NCBI GenBank assembly: GCA_015259235.1
Contig: JABZGM010000032.1
Location: 1 to 15,205, forward strand
Source of the DNA: Alloprevotella sp.
GTDB lineage: Bacteria; Bacteroidota; Bacteroidia; Bacteroidales; Bacteroidaceae
Direction: 5' to 3'
DNA length: 15,205 nt
In this document: positions 8,468-15,055 of the stretch, piece after piece
Position numbering within the stretch: position 1 is the stretch's first letter
Layout of the letters: each line of letters begins with the position of its first letter
Position numbers and translations under genes: made by a program
The notes under the pieces: generated by a model
What the model was told of the DNA's origin: nothing
Databases searched by the model: none
Seen by the model: only the letters and a program-made list of their open reading frames with translations

Positions 8468-8745
8468 ATGAGACGGAGCGTAGCTGATGCTTTGATTGTA
8501 GGATATATCGCATGATTGATACTGCGCAAGCCTATCAGAACGAAGGAGGAGTGGGACGTGCTATTCAGAAGAGTGGTATCAAACGCGAAGACGTTTTTGT
8601 TGTTGACAAAATATGGTTTTCGCAGTATGCAGGAAATTCTGCAACAAAAAGCATCGAGGGGAGTTTGCGCAAACTAGGGACTGACTATATTTATGGATGT
8701 CATCCCCGCGGTCAACCTAATGCTGAAAGAGGGACCATAGGATAG
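8468..8745 (+). pseudogene. Decayed aldo/keto reductase fragment
   Basis: The stretch reads as the first third of an aldo/keto reductase but is broken. SVADALIVGY is encoded in one frame up to 8506, then two extra bases (8507-8508) shift the frame. RMIDTAQAYQNEGGVG, SGIKREDVFVVDKIW and SIEGSLRKLGTDYI then follow from 8509, the expected AKR order including the catalytic-aspartate motif (D in MIDTA). After TDYI the match fails and a stop comes at 8743-8745, so roughly the last 200 residues, including the catalytic histidine region, are gone. A possible N-terminal trace (LGSTYLAEC, about 8404-8430) lies in another frame with stops between. The 216 bases between the transporter and this fragment show no gene. 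It is most likely a relic without function. Confidence 0.75.
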
Positions 8746-8770
8746 TGATGTTTGATTGTCGTTATAACAT

Positions 8771-8801
8771 AAAAAAGCTCCATCTCATTGAGATGAAGCT
8801 T
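8771..8801 (-). terminator. Terminator after tRNA-Lys
   Basis: AAGCT-C-CATCT (8775-8785) and AGATG-A-AGCTT (8791-8801) form a stem with one internal mismatch and a small loop. On the minus strand the stem is followed by six T residues (8776-8771). It lies 7 bases past the 3' end of tRNA-Lys and fits a rho-independent terminator of that tRNA transcript. Confidence 0.8.
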
Positions 8802-8807
8802 GGGGAG

Positions 8808-8880
8808 TACACTCTCAGGGATTCGAACCCTGGACCCACTGATTAAGAGTCAGTTGCTCTACCAACTGAGCTAAGAGTGC
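8808..8880 (-). tRNA. tRNA-Lys(CTT)
   Basis: The 73-base gene folds into a complete cloverleaf: acceptor GCACTCT with AGAGTGT (first pair G-U), D-arm AGCTCAGTTGGTAGAGC, anticodon stem ACTGA/TCAGT, and T-arm CAGGGTTCGAATCCCTG. The anticodon loop CTCTTAA gives anticodon CTT, reading lysine AAG. The discriminator is A, and CCA is not encoded. It is transcribed alone from its own promoter and ends at a nearby terminator. Confidence 0.95.
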
Positions 8881-8914
8881 AGTGCTTAGTAGCATTGTTT
8901 CCTTGTTTCGGGTG

Positions 8915-8946
8915 CAAAATTACGCGCTTTTTCTGAGACCTCCAAA
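8915..8946 (-). promoter_or_regulatory. Bacteroidota promoter of tRNA-Lys
   Basis: On the minus strand TTTG (8946-8943), a 20-base spacer and TAATTTTG (8922-8915) match the Bacteroidota -33/-7 consensus TTTG / TAnnTTTG. The -7 box ends 35 bases before the mature tRNA 5' end, leaving a short leader for RNase P to remove. Confidence 0.8.
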
Positions 8947-8977
8947 TGTTTCTGCGTTTTTTTCGCGTTTTACCTCG

Positions 8978-9005
8978 AAAAAAGTCGATTTTGCATTGAA
9001 AATCG
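8978..9005 (-). terminator. AT-rich hairpin terminator after ugd
   Basis: CGATTTT (8986-8992) pairs perfectly with AAAATCG (8999-9005) around a 6-base loop. On the minus strand the stem is followed by AC and six T residues (8983-8978). It begins 44 bases past the ugd stop. The stem is short and AT-rich, so it may be weak, and it lies just upstream of the tRNA-Lys promoter. Confidence 0.55.
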
Positions 9006-9048
9006 CCCTAAAAGAGCGTAGCGACCTCATAAATTTGCCCTAGTTTGT

Positions 9049-10290
9049 TTAGTCTCTGGAGAAAAGGTCGCGAGTGTAGACTTTGTTTCTCACATCGTCT
9101 AGTTGTGGATCGTAGCGATTGGCAATGATGGCTTGCGACATGGATTTGAATTTCTCCAAATCATTGACCACTAAGCTACCAAAGAAGGTGCTGCCATCTT
9201 GGAGGGTAGGCTCATAAACGACGACAGTGGCTCCCTTAGCTTTGATGCGTTTCATTACACCTTGGATCGAACTTTGGCGGAAATTGTCGGAATTGGCTTT
9301 CATCGTCAGTCGATACACACCAATCACGCAGTCTTTTTCGTTGGCAGGATTGAAAGCTGGGTTTTCCCCATAGTATCCTGCTGCGCGCAACACGCGTTCG
9401 GCGATGAAGTCTTTGCGCGTTACATTAGATTCCACAATGGCACGCACCAAATTCTGGGGCACATCTTGATAGTTCGCCAGAAGTTGTTTGGAGTCTTTAG
9501 GCAAACAATAGCCACCATATCCGAAGGAAGGATTGTTGTAGTCGTTGCCGATGCGTGGATCAAGGCAAACGCCATGTATAATCTGCTCGGTGTTGAGTCC
9601 TTTGAGTTCGGCGTAAGTGTCGAGTTCATTGAAATAACTCACGCGCAGTGCGAGATAAGTGTTGGCAAAGAGCTTTACTGCCTCGGCTTCTGTGAGTCCC
9701 ATGAAGAGCGTGTCGACGTCGGGTTTCAAAGCTCCTTGTTGAAGCAGAGCGGCAAAGGTGCGAGCTGCTTCGTCCAGTCGAGCATCGCCTTCGGGACGTC
9801 CCACTATGATGCGCGAAGGGTAGAGATTGTCGTAGAGCGCTTTGCTTTCTCGTAGAAATTCAGGCGAGAAGATGATGTTGTCGCTCCCCATTCGCTGGCG
9901 AATCTGTGCAGTATATCCCACGGGGATGGTGCTTTTAATGACCATGATGGCTTTGTCGTTGACAGCCATCACAGCTTCTATCACGGCTTCTACGGCAGAG
10001 GTGTCGAAGAAATTGCGTTGCACATCGTAGTTGGTGGGAGCTGCAATGACCACAAAGTCAGCATCTCGATAGGCACTCGCAGCATCGAGGGTGGCAGTGA
10101 GATGAAGTTCCTTTTCTGCCAGATATTTTTCGATGTATGTGTCTTGGATGGGGGAGCGTCTAGCGTTGACGGCATCGACACGTTCGGGAACGATGTCAAC
10201 AGCAGTGACGTGATGGTGCTGTGCAAGGAGAGTGGCGATGCTCATGCCGACATATCCAGTGCCAGCGACAGCGATGTTATAAGTATTCAT
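9049..10290 (-). CDS. ugd: UDP-glucose 6-dehydrogenase
   Basis: This 413-residue enzyme oxidises UDP-glucose twice with NAD to UDP-glucuronate, a precursor of capsule, exopolysaccharide and modified lipid sugars. The sequence runs closely parallel to the E. coli/Klebsiella type: IAVAGTGYVG (Rossmann G10-x-G12-x-x-G15), VIKSTIPVG, SPEFLRE with E144, EAVKLFANTYLA with K206 and N210, DPRIGNDYNNPSFGYGGYC with catalytic C262, and RLTMKANSDNFR near the UDP-sugar-binding C-terminal domain. It ends in KVYTRDLF, as enterobacterial Ugd does. It is about 25 residues longer, partly from an insertion around 335-350 (AGYYGENPAFNPANEKD). I used the ATG at 10290; the frame also runs back to a TTG at 10350, but nothing supports it. 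No other polysaccharide genes are nearby, so the product's use is not shown here. Confidence 0.95.
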   Translation of the reverse strand: MNTYNIAVAGTGYVGMSIATLLAQHHHVTAVDIVPERVDAVNARRSPIQDTYIEKYLAEKELHLTATLDAASAYRDADFVVIAAPTNYDVQRNFFDTSAVEAVIEAVMAVNDKAIMVIKSTIPVGYTAQIRQRMGSDNIIFSPEFLRESKALYDNLYPSRIIVGRPEGDARLDEAARTFAALLQQGALKPDVDTLFMGLTEAEAVKLFANTYLALRVSYFNELDTYAELKGLNTEQIIHGVCLDPRIGNDYNNPSFGYGGYCLPKDSKQLLANYQDVPQNLVRAIVESNVTRKDFIAERVLRAAGYYGENPAFNPANEKDCVIGVYRLTMKANSDNFRQSSIQGVMKRIKAKGATVVVYEPTLQDGSTFFGSLVVNDLEKFKSMSQAIIANRYDPQLDDVRNKVYTRDLFSRD

Positions 10291-10379
10291 GGGGTAAATC
10301 GTTGTAGATGACCATGTGTTGCGCAGGGGGCTTGTGCTGGAAGTGCGCAAGTGTGCTGTAGGGTGTAAAGGCTTTTAAG

Positions 10380-10409
10380 AAAAAAAGCGAGTTTCGATGA
10401 GAAACTCGC
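10380..10409 (-). terminator. Terminator after the tRNA-Ser/tRNA-Glu unit
   Basis: GCGAGTTTC (10387-10395) pairs perfectly with GAAACTCGC (10401-10409) around a five-base loop. Seven T residues (10386-10380) follow on the minus strand. It lies about 20 bases past the 3' end of tRNA-Glu, and separates the tRNA transcript from ugd, which lies downstream on the same strand. Confidence 0.9.
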
Positions 10410-10430
10410 CTAGTCGTTTGTGCCATTTAG

Positions 10431-10505
10431 TGGTAGTGCCTACGGGAATCGAACCCGTATGTCATGCGTGAGAGGCATGTATCCTAACCATTAGATGAAG
10501 GCACC
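10431..10505 (-). tRNA. tRNA-Glu(CTC), CCA encoded
   Basis: The mature body is 72 bases (10434-10505) plus an encoded CCA (10433-10431). The acceptor is GGTGCCT with AGGCACT (first pair G-U), the D-arm ATCTAATGGTTAGGAT, the anticodon stem CATGC/GCATG, and the T-arm ACGGGTTCGATTCCCGT. The anticodon loop CTCTCAC gives anticodon CTC, which reads glutamate GAG. The neighbouring tRNA-Ser and the tRNA-Lys gene do not encode CCA. It lies 8 bases downstream of tRNA-Ser in one transcript. Confidence 0.94.
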
Positions 10506-10513
10506 TTAAGGTG

Positions 10514-10600
10514 CGGAAGGTGGGGGATTCGAACCCCCGGTACGGTTGCCCGTACGTCAGTTTAGCAAACTGGTGGTTTCAGCCACTCACCCAACCTTCC
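10514..10600 (-). tRNA. tRNA-Ser(GCT)
   Basis: The 87-base class II tRNA has acceptor GGAAGGT with ACCTTCC, discriminator G (typical of serine), and the anticodon loop TTGCTAA with anticodon GCT, reading AGC and AGU. The long variable arm is visible as GTACGG-GCAA-CCGTAC. The T-arm is GGGGGTTCGAATCCCCC. CCA is not encoded. It is the first gene of a two-tRNA transcript. Confidence 0.95.
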
Positions 10601-10629
10601 TTGGGTGCATTTGTTTGTCAAACGCAGTG

Positions 10630-10660
10630 CAAAAGTAGGTACTTTTTTTCAAACGACCAA
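10630..10660 (-). promoter_or_regulatory. Bacteroidota promoter of tRNA-Ser/tRNA-Glu
   Basis: On the minus strand TTGG (10660-10657), a 19-base spacer and TACTTTTG (10637-10630) match the Bacteroidota -33/-7 pattern, with a perfect TAnnTTTG -7 box. The -7 box ends 30 bases before the tRNA-Ser 5' end. A nearer TTTG (10653-10650) is too close to serve as the -33 element. Confidence 0.75.
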
Positions 10661-10668
10661 GAGTTTGG

Positions 10669-10700
10669 ATGAAAATCTTTGGAGAAAATGCGATTTTCAT
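10669..10700. repeat. Inverted repeat upstream of the tRNA promoter
   Basis: ATGAAAATC (10669-10677) and GATTTTCAT (10692-10700) form a perfect 9-bp inverted repeat with a 14-base spacer. Part of it, AATGCGATTTTCA (10687-10699), recurs inverted as TGAAAATCGCATT (10887-10899) next to the GH109-like start codon. It lies 9 bases upstream of the tRNA -33 box. The 10601-10903 gap otherwise holds only the two promoters; I see no gene in it. Confidence 0.4.
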
Positions 10701-10851
10701 GGGATTTAGAAGGCGAGAAATCCTTACGTCAGGGTAGAAGGGGCTGTTTTTGTTCAAAGAGTCGTATCGAAAACAGAAGGGAAATCCTAGCTGGGAGGGT
10801 GTATATACCTTATTATTGCATATATTCTCGTCATAGTTGGGCGAAAATTCG

Positions 10852-10859
10852 TATCTTTG
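10852..10859 (+). promoter_or_regulatory. Bacteroidota -7 element upstream of the GH109-like gene
   Basis: TATCTTTG matches TAnnTTTG exactly and ends 44 bases before the ATG at 10904. A -33 TTTG at standard spacing is not clear (a TTG at 10837-10839 is too near). Confidence 0.5.
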
Positions 10860-10903
10860 CCTAGTATAAAATTGCTGTTTCTCGTCTGAAAATCGCATTG
10901 CTC

Positions 10904-12097
10904 ATGATTCATTCTCGCACTTCTGCACTTGCACTTCGTTGTGCCCCTCTTCCGCTTGTCCGCATTGGTTTTGTCGGTCTAGGCAGAAGGGGACTTGCTA
11001 CGTTGCGCCGTTATCAATATATAAAGGGTGTGGAGGTCACTGCTTTGGCAGATTTGTCGGAAACCTGCGTGGCGTCAGCAAAGTCAGTGCTGCAAGGTTG
11101 GCATAAGTATGAGGAAGTGGGAGAATCCTCTGAAAGTTGGGCTCATTGCTCAGCAGAAAAGCTCCAATGCTACGTGGGGAAAGATGGCGCATCCCGACTG
11201 ATTCATTCGGGTGAGGTGGATGTGGTGTATCTCTGTACCGATTGGGCTTCTCATACTCCCTTGGCTGTGGAGGCAATGCGCGCTGGTAAGCATGTGGCAG
11301 TGGAAGTTCCTGCTGCTACCTCCGTGGAGGAATGCTGGATGTTGGTGCGCACGGCAGAAGAAACGCAGCGACATTGCTTCATGACGGAGAATTGTTGCTA
11401 TGACTGGTTTTCGCTCGCCACGCGCTCTTTATATAATGGTGGTTTTTTCGGTACGTTGACGCATGCTGAAGGCGGTTATCTGCATGATTGGCGGAAGTTT
11501 TTTGCCGATGCTCAAACACAGAGCTACGAGCAAGGCGCTTTTCAGGGGGGCAATCCCTATCCCACGCATGGTATTGCTCCAATAGGGCAATTATTGCGCG
11601 ACAATGACGACCGTATGGTGCGACTTGTGTCAATGACGGGCAGAGCAATGGGGCATGAAAGTAGTTTGGGACATGCCAATTCTACCCTAATCACAACGGA
11701 GAAGGGCGTAACCATTTTGCTTCAGTTTGACTGTACCACGCCACGCCCTTATAGCCGTTTGCAAACGCTCTGTGGCACAAAAGCCTTTGCGCAGAAATAT
11801 CCTAATGTTACTTTACAAACGGATGATGGAGTTTGGACCAAAGAGGAAGCTGAAGCCCAGTTGTGGAGCGCTCCTCTGACGCCCCAGATGAAGTTGTGGC
11901 AGGAGGGTAAGGCGCGTGGTTTGGAAAATCCGATGAACTATGCCATGGATGCACGGTTCATAGCGTGTTTGCAGGCAGGTTTGCCCCTTGACATCGATGT
12001 ATATGATGCTGCGGAATGGTCGTGCCTTGTGGAGCTTACCCGAGCTTCGGCTGAACAAGGGGGAATGCCTGTGGAGATTCCTCGTTTTCGTCCATAA
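10904..12097 (+). CDS. GH109-like Gfo/Idh/MocA protein (putative alpha-N-acetylgalactosaminidase)
   Basis: This 397-residue protein has an N-terminal NAD-binding Rossmann domain (IGFVGLGRRG, 21-30) and a C-terminal oxidoreductase domain. The order of motifs matches glycoside hydrolase family 109: CTDWASHTPLAVEAMRAGKH, EVPAATSVEECW (134-145), TENCCYDWF (161-169), HAEGGYLHDWR (187-197), NPYPTHGIAPIG (217-228) and DVYDAAEWSC (365-374). Known GH109 enzymes keep a bound NAD and cleave terminal alpha-GalNAc (blood-group A) by an oxidation/elimination route. Those I recall are longer (about 440-460) and carry a secretion leader; here the N-terminus (MIHSRTSALALRCAPLPLV) has no clear signal peptide. 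A TTG at 10898 is also in frame, but the ATG is more likely. It is followed after 116 bases by a D-2-hydroxyacid dehydrogenase on the same strand. It could also be a sugar dehydrogenase of the wider Gfo/Idh/MocA family. Confidence 0.85.
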   Translation: MIHSRTSALALRCAPLPLVRIGFVGLGRRGLATLRRYQYIKGVEVTALADLSETCVASAKSVLQGWHKYEEVGESSESWAHCSAEKLQCYVGKDGASRLIHSGEVDVVYLCTDWASHTPLAVEAMRAGKHVAVEVPAATSVEECWMLVRTAEETQRHCFMTENCCYDWFSLATRSLYNGGFFGTLTHAEGGYLHDWRKFFADAQTQSYEQGAFQGGNPYPTHGIAPIGQLLRDNDDRMVRLVSMTGRAMGHESSLGHANSTLITTEKGVTILLQFDCTTPRPYSRLQTLCGTKAFAQKYPNVTLQTDDGVWTKEEAEAQLWSAPLTPQMKLWQEGKARGLENPMNYAMDARFIACLQAGLPLDIDVYDAAEWSCLVELTRASAEQGGMPVEIPRFRP

Positions 12098-12213
12098 AGT
12101 AGTGCTTCGCCTTTCCTGCTCGGTAGCGATAGATGCTGTCTTCTGCCATCTTTGTTGCTGCTAAGCTAAGGTTATCGATAATTATTTTGACTCAACTCTA
12201 ATTAGATAAGACT

Positions 12214-13167
12214 ATGAATATCGTATTTCTCGATAGTTTTGTGCTCAATCCTGGCGACCTCCAGTGGGGACGCTTGGCAGAATTTGGGCAGTTTACGGTG
12301 TATGACCGCACTCCTTCCAACCAAATCGTGGAGCGCGCCAAAGATGCTGAGGTGATTATCCTCAACAAAAAGCGCATGACGGAAGAAATCTTTGCGCAAC
12401 TCCCCAAATTGCGCCTCATCTTGGTTTGCGCCACGGGTTATGATGTCATTGATCTCGAAGCTGCGCGCCGACACGGTGTGACCGTGTGCAATGTTCCAGC
12501 TTATAGCACGCTGGCAGTGGCGCAGCACACATTGGCGCTCCTTCTTGAGCATACCAATCGTGTGGGACATTATGCCGAACTCAACCGCGGTGGCTACTGG
12601 GCGCGCAGTCGCGACTTCAGTCTTTGGGACGAAGCTGTGGAAGAACTCGCACAACAGCGCATTACTATAGTAGGGTGGGGAAACATCGGCAGAAAGGTAG
12701 CAGAATTGCTCCGAGTGCTGGATGCTGAAGTGTGCGTGGTGACGAGCCAAGCTGCGGAATCTTTGCCTGAAGGTGTGAAGAAAATCACGATGGATGAGGC
12801 GTTTGCTACATCAGCTGTGGTTTCTCTCCACTGTCCCTTGAAGCCCGAGAACAAAGCCTTTGTGAATGCAGAACTTTTGTCGAAGGCGCGCAAAGGATTG
12901 GTGCTCATCAATACCGCGCGCGGCGGATTGATTGATGAAAAAGCTGTAGCCGAAGCCCTGCACAGCGGACAACTTGCTGCGTATGCTTGTGACGTGCTGG
13001 CACAAGAGCCCCCTGCTGCCGACAATCCCATACTTTCCGCGCCCAATGCTTATGTCACTCCCCACATTGCTTGGGCAGGTGCTGCCGCTCGTGGTCGCAT
13101 CATTAGCATCATGGCAGATAATCTCGAGGCTTTCCTCGCTGGAACTCCACAGAATGTGGTGAGCTAA
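12214..13167 (+). CDS. D-2-hydroxyacid dehydrogenase (glycerate/hydroxypyruvate reductase type)
   Basis: This 317-residue NAD(P)-dependent enzyme reduces a 2-keto acid such as hydroxypyruvate to the D-2-hydroxy acid, or the reverse. The catalytic triad is complete: R236 in NTARGG, E265 in LAQEPP and H284 in TPHIAW. The nucleotide-binding motif is GWGNIG (G154, G156, G159). The N-terminal substrate domain has CATGYDVID and NVPAYSTLAVAQH, typical of the D-glycerate dehydrogenase branch. Length fits the family (about 310-330). It starts at an ATG 116 bases after the GH109-like gene and ends just before a strong hairpin, so the two may share a transcript, although the gap is large enough for a second promoter. 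PdxB (erythronate-4-phosphate dehydrogenase) is a relative, but its C-terminal extension is absent. Confidence 0.92.
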   Translation: MNIVFLDSFVLNPGDLQWGRLAEFGQFTVYDRTPSNQIVERAKDAEVIILNKKRMTEEIFAQLPKLRLILVCATGYDVIDLEAARRHGVTVCNVPAYSTLAVAQHTLALLLEHTNRVGHYAELNRGGYWARSRDFSLWDEAVEELAQQRITIVGWGNIGRKVAELLRVLDAEVCVVTSQAAESLPEGVKKITMDEAFATSAVVSLHCPLKPENKAFVNAELLSKARKGLVLINTARGGLIDEKAVAEALHSGQLAAYACDVLAQEPPAADNPILSAPNAYVTPHIAWAGAAARGRIISIMADNLEAFLAGTPQNVVS

Positions 13168-13216
13168 ACACCTGCCACGCACTTTTGTTGCCCCTTGTTG
13201 GGAGCATTATACAAAG

Positions 13217-13259
13217 CATCCCCCATCGTTCATATAGAGCGATGGGGGATGTTGTTTTT
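13217..13259 (+). terminator. Strong terminator after the D-2-hydroxyacid dehydrogenase
   Basis: CATCCCCCATCG (13217-13228) pairs perfectly with CGATGGGGGATG (13240-13251), a 12-bp stem with an 11-base loop, followed by TTGTTTTT on the plus strand. It lies 49 bases past the dehydrogenase stop. The oxidoreductase gene on the minus strand converges on it, so it may serve both, though the minus-strand tail is poorer in T. Confidence 0.9.
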
Positions 13260-13312
13260 AGACTAATGGTTTTGCAAGTGTGAGGTTGAATCAAAATGAA
13301 GGGAAAGTCAAG

Positions 13313-14314
13313 TTAGTCAAAATTGATGATGACTTTTCCTGTAGAACCGCGTTGTGCCACTTGTTGCAAGGCTTCGTTGGTTTGCACAAAGGGGAAGGTA
13401 TGTTCCACTGAAGGGTGGATATCAAGTTTTTCTACCAAAGTTGCAATCTCCGCTAGTTGTTTACCATTGCTTTCTACGAAGAGGAAATCATAGGTTGCTC
13501 CCACTTTGTTTGCTTGCTGAGTGGTTTTCCATGCAGCCAAACCGAAGAGCCATTGTTTCCATAAAGGAAGTCCAAAGCGTTGTGCGAAAGAACGATTGGG
13601 AAGACCGCGGAGGGACACCATTTTTCCTCCATGTTTGAGGATATTCATTTGGCGTTCCAGTTCTTTGCCTCCCAAACTGTCGAGCACGAAGTTCACCTTG
13701 GGCAAATGTTCGAGGTAGTCTTCTGTGCGATAGTCTAGATATCTGTCAGCACCCAAAGCTAGTACGCGGTCTCTGCTCTGAGCATTGCCGTTGGTGTAGA
13801 CCACAAGTCCGCGTGCCTTGGCGAGAGGAATTGCCATAGCTCCCAAACCACCCGAACCTCCTGAAATGAAAATGCTCTGACCAGGCTGAGGTTGCATCAA
13901 TTCGAGGGCTTGAAATGCGGTGAGGGCTGTGAGGGGAATAGCTGCTGCTTCCTCAAAAGACAAATTGTTAGGCATGAGTGCAACGGCATCTTCAGGCACA
14001 GCGACGTATTGAGCAAAAGCCCCGATTTGCTTTGTGGGAAGACGAGTGAAAACTTTCTGTCCCACAGTGAAGTTTTTGACGGATTCCCCCGCTTCAACTA
14101 CGACTCCCGAGCATTCGTTGCCTATGGTGAGCGGTAGAGTGTAGGGAGTTACGAGTTTTACTTCACCTCGTGTGATGAGGTTGTCAAGTGGATTGACACC
14201 GGCTGCTTTGACTTCTATGAGAATCTCATGAGGGCGCAGTGTGGGACGGGGAATATCTACAGACTGTACTGAGATATCTTTGGTGTTATATTGTGATATT
14301 TGAAAAGCTTGCAT
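13313..14314 (-). CDS. NADP-dependent oxidoreductase, quinone oxidoreductase-like MDR
   Basis: This 333-residue protein is a zinc-independent medium-chain dehydrogenase/reductase, cytosolic, that typically uses NADPH to reduce quinones, enones or related carbonyls. The GroES-like N-terminal domain carries RPHEILIEVKAAGVNPLDN (27-45), IGNECSGVV (64-72) and GAFAQYVAVPE. The Rossmann half carries IPLTALTAFQAL and the glycine-rich ISGGSGGLGAMA (150-161), followed by ALGAD. The structural-zinc cysteine cluster of alcohol dehydrogenases is missing, which fits the quinone-oxidoreductase branch. The C-terminus (STGKVIINFD) is typical of the family. I used the ATG at 14314; the frame runs back to a TTG at 14434, but those 40 residues are unlike the family. 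It stands alone, converging with the dehydrogenase gene. The natural substrate is unknown. Confidence 0.92.
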   Translation of the reverse strand: MQAFQISQYNTKDISVQSVDIPRPTLRPHEILIEVKAAGVNPLDNLITRGEVKLVTPYTLPLTIGNECSGVVVEAGESVKNFTVGQKVFTRLPTKQIGAFAQYVAVPEDAVALMPNNLSFEEAAAIPLTALTAFQALELMQPQPGQSIFISGGSGGLGAMAIPLAKARGLVVYTNGNAQSRDRVLALGADRYLDYRTEDYLEHLPKVNFVLDSLGGKELERQMNILKHGGKMVSLRGLPNRSFAQRFGLPLWKQWLFGLAAWKTTQQANKVGATYDFLFVESNGKQLAEIATLVEKLDIHPSVEHTFPFVQTNEALQQVAQRGSTGKVIINFD

Positions 14315-14603
14315 AGTAGAAAAATAGGGGTATTGTGATGAGGTGTACAATATATGATAAGAAATAGATGAATGCAGGATAAGGTGTTCTGAGGATTGGA
14401 TAATTGTGTGTTCAGTTTGCAAGTTGTATGCCAACTTATCTGTTGTTCTCTATCAATAAAAGGATGTCGCTATGAATAGCTGCTATATATAGAGTTGGAG
14501 TATACTTCTGGTAATGGAACTCGTGCTAGATTACTGAAACATCATCGCACTTATTAACGAATCTAATGGATTTACGCGGTGTGGTGTGTTAAAATCAGAG
14601 GGG

Positions 14604-14635
14604 AAAAATCTCTAGATTTTAGGTGCATCTAGAGA
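14604..14635 (-). terminator. Terminator-like hairpin, minus strand
   Basis: TCTCTAGAT (14609-14617) pairs perfectly with ATCTAGAGA (14627-14635) around a nine-base loop. On the minus strand the stem is followed by five T residues (14608-14604). No obvious minus-strand gene ends just before it, so either a small unrecognised transcript stops here or the structure has another role. Confidence 0.5.
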
Positions 14636-14696
14636 AGAAATAAATAGACCTTGGGAGCTGTTTTTTATTTTGTCTGCAGCTTCGAGTAGTTTTGTG

Positions 14697-14759
14697 GGAC
14701 GTTTTCAAAATTTCGTCGGACATTTTCAAAATTTCGTCGGACGTTTTCGAGATTTCAAG
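14697..14759 (+). repeat. Three tandem 21-bp repeats
   Basis: Three contiguous 21-base units begin GGACGTTTTCAAAATTTCG, GGACATTTTCAAAATTTCG and GGACGTTTTCGAGATTTCA (14697-14717, 14718-14738, 14739-14759). The first two differ at one base and the third has drifted. Because 21 is a multiple of three, an open plus-strand frame reads DVFKISS, DIFKISS, DVFEISR. A fainter echo (TCCGATGTTTTT) follows at about 14779-14790. Confidence 0.85.
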
Positions 14760-15055
14760 GGAAGAAATTGGAGCGATGTCCGATGTTTTTTGCTTAGAAA
14801 TAGGGCGTTTTCGTTCATTTATGGCTGATATTTACAAAAATGGGCGAATTTCATGCGAAAAGTGCAAGTTTATGCAGTTTTCTAAGCCTGCGAGAATCGC
14901 GTATTTCCGAACTAAGATATTGTAGTTCTAAAAGTCGCGTTAAATGGAAGGATAGGAAATGTGAGCAATGCTTACATCTGTTACGTTGTTGCCTGATTTC
15001 ATGAGTGAAGATGCATAATTGTATGCGGACATCAATTTCGCTTGCAGTATGGTAC

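Noticed and set aside
9199..9855. Plus-strand open frame of 218 codons
   Set aside because: It is antisense to ugd, which is clearly coding through its catalytic cysteine region.
10319..10350. TTGCGCA / TGCGCAA inverted repeat in the ugd leader
   Set aside because: It is a 7-bp arm pair with an 18-base spacer and no T tract or known operator match; too weak to list as a site.
12202..12750. Minus-strand open frame of 182 codons
   Set aside because: It overlaps the D-2-hydroxyacid dehydrogenase, whose catalytic triad and nucleotide motif are complete.
4681..13167. Functional link between PdxA and the D-2-hydroxyacid dehydrogenase as a PdxB
   Set aside because: The dehydrogenase lacks the PdxB C-terminal extension, its motifs fit glycerate/hydroxypyruvate reductases, and the genes are about 6.5 kb apart on opposite strands.
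14697..14759. CRISPR array
   Set aside because: The units are contiguous with no spacers and there are only three; no cas genes are present.
14692..14925. Small plus-strand protein containing the DVFKISS repeats
   Set aside because: It has no ATG start, no recognisable family, and its first part is explained by the tandem DNA repeat; kept only as a finding, not as a gene.
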